Shown here: one piece after another, positions 60,290 to 64,000 of the stretch
Layout of the letters: each line of letters begins with the position of its first letter
Position numbering within the stretch: position 1 is the stretch's first letter
NCBI GenBank assembly: GCA_036399015.1
Contig: DASWNW010000012.1
Span: forward strand, 16,274-80,273
Origin: QHVT01 sp036399015
Lineage (GTDB): Bacteria; Acidobacteriota; Thermoanaerobaculia; Gp7-AA8
Reading direction: 5' to 3'
DNA: 64,000 nucleotides
Program-made: the position numbers and the translations under genes
The notes under the pieces: generated by a model
Database searches by the model: none
What the model was told of the DNA's origin: nothing
Seen by the model: the letters and a program-made list of their open reading frames with translations, nothing else

Positions 60290-61617
60290 GACTTCCTGCG
60301 GATCGTCAGGTAGATGGGGATGCTCAGGAGCAGCAGGCCGACGGCCCAGGCGGTGCTGTTCGGATCGCTCGCCGCCGCGCCGATGAGGAAGATCACCGAG
60401 GCCACGAGGGCGAGGCCGGTGGTGAAGGGGTGGCCCCATGCGCGGTAGGGGCGGTCGGCGTCGGGCTCGCGGCGGCGCAACACGAAGAGCGTGACGAAGG
60501 AGAGGGTGTAGTTCGCGACGAAGAAGAAGGCCAGCTTCGCGACGACGGTCTCGAAGGTGCCGGTGACGATGAACGCCGCGGCGACCATGCTGCTGATGAG
60601 GAGGGCGATGTCGGGCGTGCCGCCGCGATTGACCTCCCGCGCGCCGCGCCAGAACAGGCCGTCGCTGGCCATCGCGAAGAGGACGCGCGGGGCCATGAGG
60701 ACGTTCGAACTGACGGCGCTGAGCAGCACCAGGATCACCAGCGCCCGCAGCATGTTGGCGCCGCCGGTGCCGAAAAGCCGCTCCACGACCACCGCCGCCG
60801 CCATGTCGCTCCCGGCGATCGACGGCAGCGAGACGACGCAGAGGAAGGCAAGGTTGATAGCGACGTAGAGCACGCCGATCGTCGCCACCGACAGGAGCAT
60901 CGCGCGCGGGATGCTGCGGCCGTAGTCCTTCACCTCCTCGGAGAAGTAGATGACCGCCGACCAGCCGTCGTAGGTGTAGATGACGCTCTGCAGCGCGAGG
61001 ATGAAGGCGACGAAGAGCGAGACCTCCTCGTTGACCGTGACGCTCGTCGGCGCCGAGGGCGGACGGCTGCCGAGCGAGAAGCAGGTGATGACGAAGAGCA
61101 GCAGCGCGAGGCCCTTCACGAGGCTGGTGACGTTCTGCACCGCCGCACCGCCCCTCACCCCCATCCACTGGATGATGGTGAAGAGCGCCACCACCGCCAG
61201 GGCCACGACCTGCTGCGTGCGCACCTCGGGGAAGAGGCCGACGGTGTACTGCCCCACCACCAGAGCCACCGCGGCGGTCGTGCCGCAGGTGGAGATCCAA
61301 TCGCTCCAGCCGACCACGAAGCCGGGGTACTCGCCGAGGCCGTGGCGGACGAAGACGTACTGGCCACCGCTGCGGGGGACCAGCGTCCCCAGCTCCGCGA
61401 GCGCGTTCGCGCCGAGGAAGGCGTAGAGGGCGCCGACGATCCAGACCGCGAGGAAGGGCCAGAAGGTCTGGAGGTGGGTGGCGATGACGCCGGGAGTGCG
61501 GAGGATACCGGCGCCGACGGCGTTTCCGATCGTGACCGCCAGCCCGAATCCGACGCCGAGCACGGCGAGGAGTTGGCCGCGCGAGACGGCAGACGCTCGA
61601 GATGTCGGGTCCGGCAT
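60286..61617 (-). CDS. Amino acid-polyamine-organocation (APC) permease
   Basis: 443 aa from MPDPTSRASAVSRGQ. Twelve membrane segments; the first one holds the APC hallmark AVTIGNAVGAGILRTPG (a G-x-G-I-x-x-T/R-P motif for substrate binding), with later LAELGTLVPRSGGQYVFVRH. Basic C-terminus IYLTIRRKS. It should import an amino acid or amine by proton or exchange coupling in the inner membrane. Coupled (ATGA) to the Rieske oxygenase downstream, which suggests that the imported compound is the oxygenase substrate. Confidence 0.9.
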   Translation of the reverse strand: MPDPTSRASAVSRGQLLAVLGVGFGLAVTIGNAVGAGILRTPGVIATHLQTFWPFLAVWIVGALYAFLGANALAELGTLVPRSGGQYVFVRHGLGEYPGFVVGWSDWISTCGTTAAVALVVGQYTVGLFPEVRTQQVVALAVVALFTIIQWMGVRGGAAVQNVTSLVKGLALLLFVITCFSLGSRPPSAPTSVTVNEEVSLFVAFILALQSVIYTYDGWSAVIYFSEEVKDYGRSIPRAMLLSVATIGVLYVAINLAFLCVVSLPSIAGSDMAAAVVVERLFGTGGANMLRALVILVLLSAVSSNVLMAPRVLFAMASDGLFWRGAREVNRGGTPDIALLISSMVAAAFIVTGTFETVVAKLAFFFVANYTLSFVTLFVLRRREPDADRPYRAWGHPFTTGLALVASVIFLIGAAASDPNSTAWAVGLLLLSIPIYLTIRRKS

Positions 61618-61640
61618 GCGGCGCCGGGTAGTGTAAACGT

Positions 61641-61772
61641 TCGTTGCGCGTTGCGTGTGGGTTGCGTGTGGCGCGTTGCGAGTTGCCCGGGCTGTTTTGG
61701 CCTGTTGGTCACGCCGGGCAGCGTCGCCCAGGCGGTCAGGCCCGGGCAACGCGCCACGCGTAACGCGGAACG
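61641..61772. repeat. GTTGCGTG heptamer / CCCGGGC-core hairpin
   Basis: GTTGCGCGTTGCGTGTGGGTTGCGTGTGG and GCGAGTTGCCCGGGC, a loop CTGTTTTGGCCTGTTGG plus GCCCAGGCGG, then GCCCGGGCAACGCGCCACGCG and TAACGC. It lies between the permease start and the DUF4097 gene stop. Confidence 0.8.
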
Positions 61773-61773
61773 C

Positions 61774-62661
61774 CTACTCGTCCCTCACCGTGATCGGGCC
61801 GTTCACCGTCGACAGGCGCACCGCTTCGGCGCCGGAGCCGAGCTCGATGCGGCGGGGGGTGCGGTCGTGGTGGCGGCGGCCGTAGCTGTCGTGATCGTCG
61901 CGCTCGGAGACGAAGCGCTCGCAGCCTTCGGCGCGGCACTGCAGCGGGCCGCGGCCATTCGACTCGATGACCACCCCCGAGCCGTAGCCGCGCGGGATTT
62001 CAACGGACAGCGGCCCGTTCTGCGTCGCGGCGTCGAGCGTGCCGCCGCGCCAGGAGGTGCCTTCGAGGTCGACCGACAGCGGGCCGTTCTGCGCCCGCAC
62101 CTTCATGTTGCCGGCGCCGCCGCTGACGCTGATCGGGCCGTTCGTGGTGGTGGCGGTGACGTTCCCGGAGAGGTTCCGGAGGGAGAGCGGGCCGTTCGAG
62201 GCGCGCGCGACGACGGTGCCGTCGACGTCGCGGAAGGCCAGCGGACCGTTGTCGGTCGCGATGTCGACGTTCGCGCCGTCCGGCACGAGGATGCGGTACT
62301 GCACGAACCAGCGCTCCCCCTCGGGGCCGGTGGCGCGGAGCTCTCCGCCGTCGAGGGTGACGCGGATCGCCGCGAGGTCCTGCGAGCGGCGGGCGACCTT
62401 GCAGGCCTCGATGACGTAGCCGGCGCGGTTGCCGCCGATGACGGAGACCGGCGCGTGCTCGATCGTCGCCTTCAGCGTGCGGATCGAGCCGCCGTTGATG
62501 ACCTGCTTCTCGACGTAGGCCTCCTCGTCGCCGTCCCAGGTGAAGTTGTTCGCGATGCAGTTTTCGCCGCTGGCGGTGAAGTTCGAGCTTCTTCCCTTGT
62601 GCGGGTGTGCAAACGCGGCCGTCGTGGCGGCCAGCGCGAGGATCAATCCAATTCGACGCAT
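61774..62661 (-). CDS. Exported DUF4097-type beta-helix protein with NGPLS repeats
   Basis: 295 aa. Signal peptide MRRIGLILALAATTAAFA. After a Cys-containing N-terminal part (SSNFTASGENCIANN) come repeats of the kind DNGPLAFRDV, SNGPLSLRNL, TNGPISVSGG, QNGPLSVDLE, QNGPLSVEIP and VNGPITV, about 20-30 residues apart, the N-G-P-x-x-x motif of DUF4097 parallel beta folds. A Lys/Arg/His patch (DDHDSYGRRHHDRTPRR) follows near the end. Possible surface or adhesin-like role; function unknown. Confidence 0.82.
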   Translation of the reverse strand: MRRIGLILALAATTAAFAHPHKGRSSNFTASGENCIANNFTWDGDEEAYVEKQVINGGSIRTLKATIEHAPVSVIGGNRAGYVIEACKVARRSQDLAAIRVTLDGGELRATGPEGERWFVQYRILVPDGANVDIATDNGPLAFRDVDGTVVARASNGPLSLRNLSGNVTATTTNGPISVSGGAGNMKVRAQNGPLSVDLEGTSWRGGTLDAATQNGPLSVEIPRGYGSGVVIESNGRGPLQCRAEGCERFVSERDDHDSYGRRHHDRTPRRIELGSGAEAVRLSTVNGPITVRDE

Positions 62662-62766
62662 AGCAGTGTTCCCCTTTCCTTTGACGTGATAGACGACACA
62701 AAGGGGCGATGGTTAGGACGGGTAGAATCGCTCCCTCAATCCGTAACAAATCGAGGAGACCGACGC

Positions 62767-63567
62767 ATGGTCCGCATCATCCTTGCCCTGTTGCTTCTGA
62801 CTGCCCCCGGCGCAGCCGCCCAGACCTGGTACGACCATTACGAGAAGGGCGTGCGCCTGATCGAGCAGGGGAACGCCGCCGCTGCCCGCGCGGCGCTCGA
62901 GGCCGCCGTCGGCGCGCGCGCGTCCGAGGGGCTGCAGGTCCCGGCGCGGCCGGGGCAGTATCTCGACTACCTCCCCCACCTCTACCTCGCCATTGCCAGC
63001 CAGATGAGCGGCGACGTCGAGGAGGCGCGGAAGGAGCTGGCGCTCGCGGAGACGTCCGGCATTGCCGCGAAGAGCGAGGTGGGACGCCCGCTGCTGGTCG
63101 CCTACCAGCTCCTCCTGCGCGGCGACGGCGGCACGCGCTACACCACGTACGACCCCAAGCCGCCGGTGCTGACGGAGGAGGAGTTCGCGCTGCTGCGCAA
63201 CGACGTCCTCTCGAAGTGCGACCTGCCGCTCGACACGAAGCTCGGCCAGGCGCCCTGGTACGCCAACTACGAGCTCGGCCTGGCGCTGGAGCGCAAGGGG
63301 GACTACCCCCGCGCCCTCACCCACTTCATCGACGCCGTCGCCCACCGCCCCAACCCGCAGAAGCAGGCGCGCATGTACGGGATGTGGCTGATCGACTACT
63401 ACCCCTACTTCCACATCGCCCGCTCGCACGTCCGCCTCGGCAACTGGCAGTGCGCCAAGAACGCGCTCGATATCTCCCAGAGGCTGGCGGAGGTGCCGGA
63501 GGCGGCGGTGGAGATGGCGGAGCTGTTGTCGCTGCGGAGGGAGACGGAGAGGCGGCTCACTCAGTGA
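62767..63567 (+). CDS. Exported TPR-type repeat protein
   Basis: 266 aa. Signal peptide MVRIILALLLLTAPGAAA. The remainder is helical with TPR-like units: WYDHYEKGVRLIEQGNAAAA, YLPHLYLAIASQMSGDVEEAR, YANYELGLALERKGDYPRAL, and HIARSHVRLGNWQCAKNAL. These match the A-x-x-x-x-x-x-G-x-x-x-x-A pattern. It is probably a periplasmic scaffold. It is divergent from the DUF4097 gene, with 105 bp between. A heptamer repeat follows the stop. Confidence 0.82.
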   Translation: MVRIILALLLLTAPGAAAQTWYDHYEKGVRLIEQGNAAAARAALEAAVGARASEGLQVPARPGQYLDYLPHLYLAIASQMSGDVEEARKELALAETSGIAAKSEVGRPLLVAYQLLLRGDGGTRYTTYDPKPPVLTEEEFALLRNDVLSKCDLPLDTKLGQAPWYANYELGLALERKGDYPRALTHFIDAVAHRPNPQKQARMYGMWLIDYYPYFHIARSHVRLGNWQCAKNALDISQRLAEVPEAAVEMAELLSLRRETERRLTQ

Positions 63568-63577
63568 CGAAGTTGAT

Positions 63578-63645
63578 GGTTGCTGGTTGCTGGTTGCTGG
63601 GGGGCCGAAGCCGCGACCTCACAAGCAACCAGTAACCAGGAACAC
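63578..63645. repeat. GTTGCTG heptamer hairpin
   Basis: GGTTGCTGGTTGCTGGTTGC faces AAGCAACCAGTAACCAGGAAC across a loop of ~20 bp. It separates the TPR gene from the transposase. Confidence 0.8.
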
Positions 63646-63700
63646 GGCAGCGCTAGGAGTCTGCGCGGCAGAAAAGCGGTAGCGCGGCGTAAAATTGTGC

Positions 63701-64000
63701 ATGCCGACGAACTACCGGACGTACCAACCGGAGCAGAGCTATCTGCTGCCGCCATCGCCGAGCGAGTGGCTTCCCGAGAATCATCTGGCGTTCTTCATCT
63801 CGGAAGTGGTGGACGAGATGGATCTGAGCGCGTTCTATGGGCGGCACGAGGAAAGCGACCCTCGCGGGAACCAGCCGTTTCATCCGGCGATGATGCTCAA
63901 GATCCTGATTTACGCGTATGCGACAGGCACGTTTTCGTCGCGAAGGATTGCTCAGAAGATCGAAGAGGATGTGGCGTATCGGGTGCTGGCGGCCGGGAAC
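63701..64000 (+). CDS. IS1182-family transposase, N-terminal part (runs off the window)
   Basis: First 100 codons from MPTNYRTYQPEQSYLLPPSP, then EWLPENHLAFFISEVVDEMD and FHPAMMLKILIYAYATGTFSSRRI. This N-terminal DUF772 pattern (F-H-P-x-M-M-x-K-I-L-x-Y-A-Y) is typical of IS1182/IS1478-like transposases with DDE catalysis. The catalytic part lies beyond the right edge. No certain left inverted repeat of the IS could be defined. Confidence 0.85.
   Translation, partial: MPTNYRTYQPEQSYLLPPSPSEWLPENHLAFFISEVVDEMDLSAFYGRHEESDPRGNQPFHPAMMLKILIYAYATGTFSSRRIAQKIEEDVAYRVLAAGN

Noticed and set aside
60430..62766. Long + frame upstream of the TPR gene
   Set aside because: Only the part from 62767 on has a signal peptide and TPR features; the rest is antisense to the permease and DUF4097 genes.

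Overview
The window is strongly GC-rich and comes from a diderm bacterium: it encodes several lipoproteins, a SurA-like periplasmic chaperone, a YfhM-type alpha-2-macroglobulin paired with PBP1c, and many secreted Ig-fold proteins. Gene content (hrcA-grpE-dnaK-dnaJ with a CIRCE operator, large secreted beta-sandwich families, GTG/TTG starts) suits a soil-type Acidobacteriota member. That placement is an inference of moderate to low confidence, because no rRNA or other taxonomic marker is present. About 67 protein-coding genes are supported. No tRNA, rRNA or CRISPR array was seen.

Layout. 1-15.6 kb: end of a cardiolipin synthase-like gene; pbpC and the alpha-2-macroglobulin gene; a GAF/PAS/GGDEF/EAL protein; a DUF2071 protein; small lipoproteins; an 840-bp gene-free repeat island; a GT2 glycosyltransferase. 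15.6-22.6 kb: AmpG-like transporter, rsmE, citrate synthase, a toxin-antitoxin pair, glyoxalase, prmA-ppa, a phospholipid methyltransferase-like gene and an FKBP lipoprotein. 22.6-32.5 kb: the hrcA-grpE-dnaK-dnaJ operon, three tandem small coiled-coil genes, a SurA-like gene, ligA and a receiver-only response regulator. 32.4-42.3 kb: trmJ, a PLP decarboxylase, a five-gene translationally coupled operon encoding four paralogous secreted proteins plus one cytosolic protein, and guaB. 42.3-49.1 kb: dacB, a metallo-beta-lactamase, a HAD hydrolase, DUF2203, acpP-fabF and an FAD reductase. 49.1-64 kb: a large secreted Ig-like protein, tetR with an S33 peptidase, an ankyrin protein, an AraC regulator, a frameshifted amine oxidase, a second GGDEF/EAL protein, tag, a Rieske oxygenase with an amino-acid permease, a DUF4097 protein, a TPR protein and the left end of an IS1182-like element.

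Two things stand out. The first is the operon at 34.6-40.2 kb: four diverged paralogues share a core (LFPLNF..GAxGSxWRTE, GTExPVVR, LLDVP, and a closing WxFxSVTNNxTQxVTL), and every junction is a 4-bp stop/start overlap. It is the best candidate for an undescribed system. The second is the intergenic space. It is filled with hairpin-forming arrays of very short units: GTTGCTG-type heptamers around a CCCGGGC core, TCGGGTG arrays, TTCCTCGGG nonamers, GGGCTGAGAGCCC palindromes and an AACCATGGTT cluster. Nearly all sit next to a gene 3-prime end and none lies inside the tight operons. Some units have entered coding sequence in frame (rsmE, the AmpG-like transporter, the alpha-2-macroglobulin gene, the glyoxalase tail).
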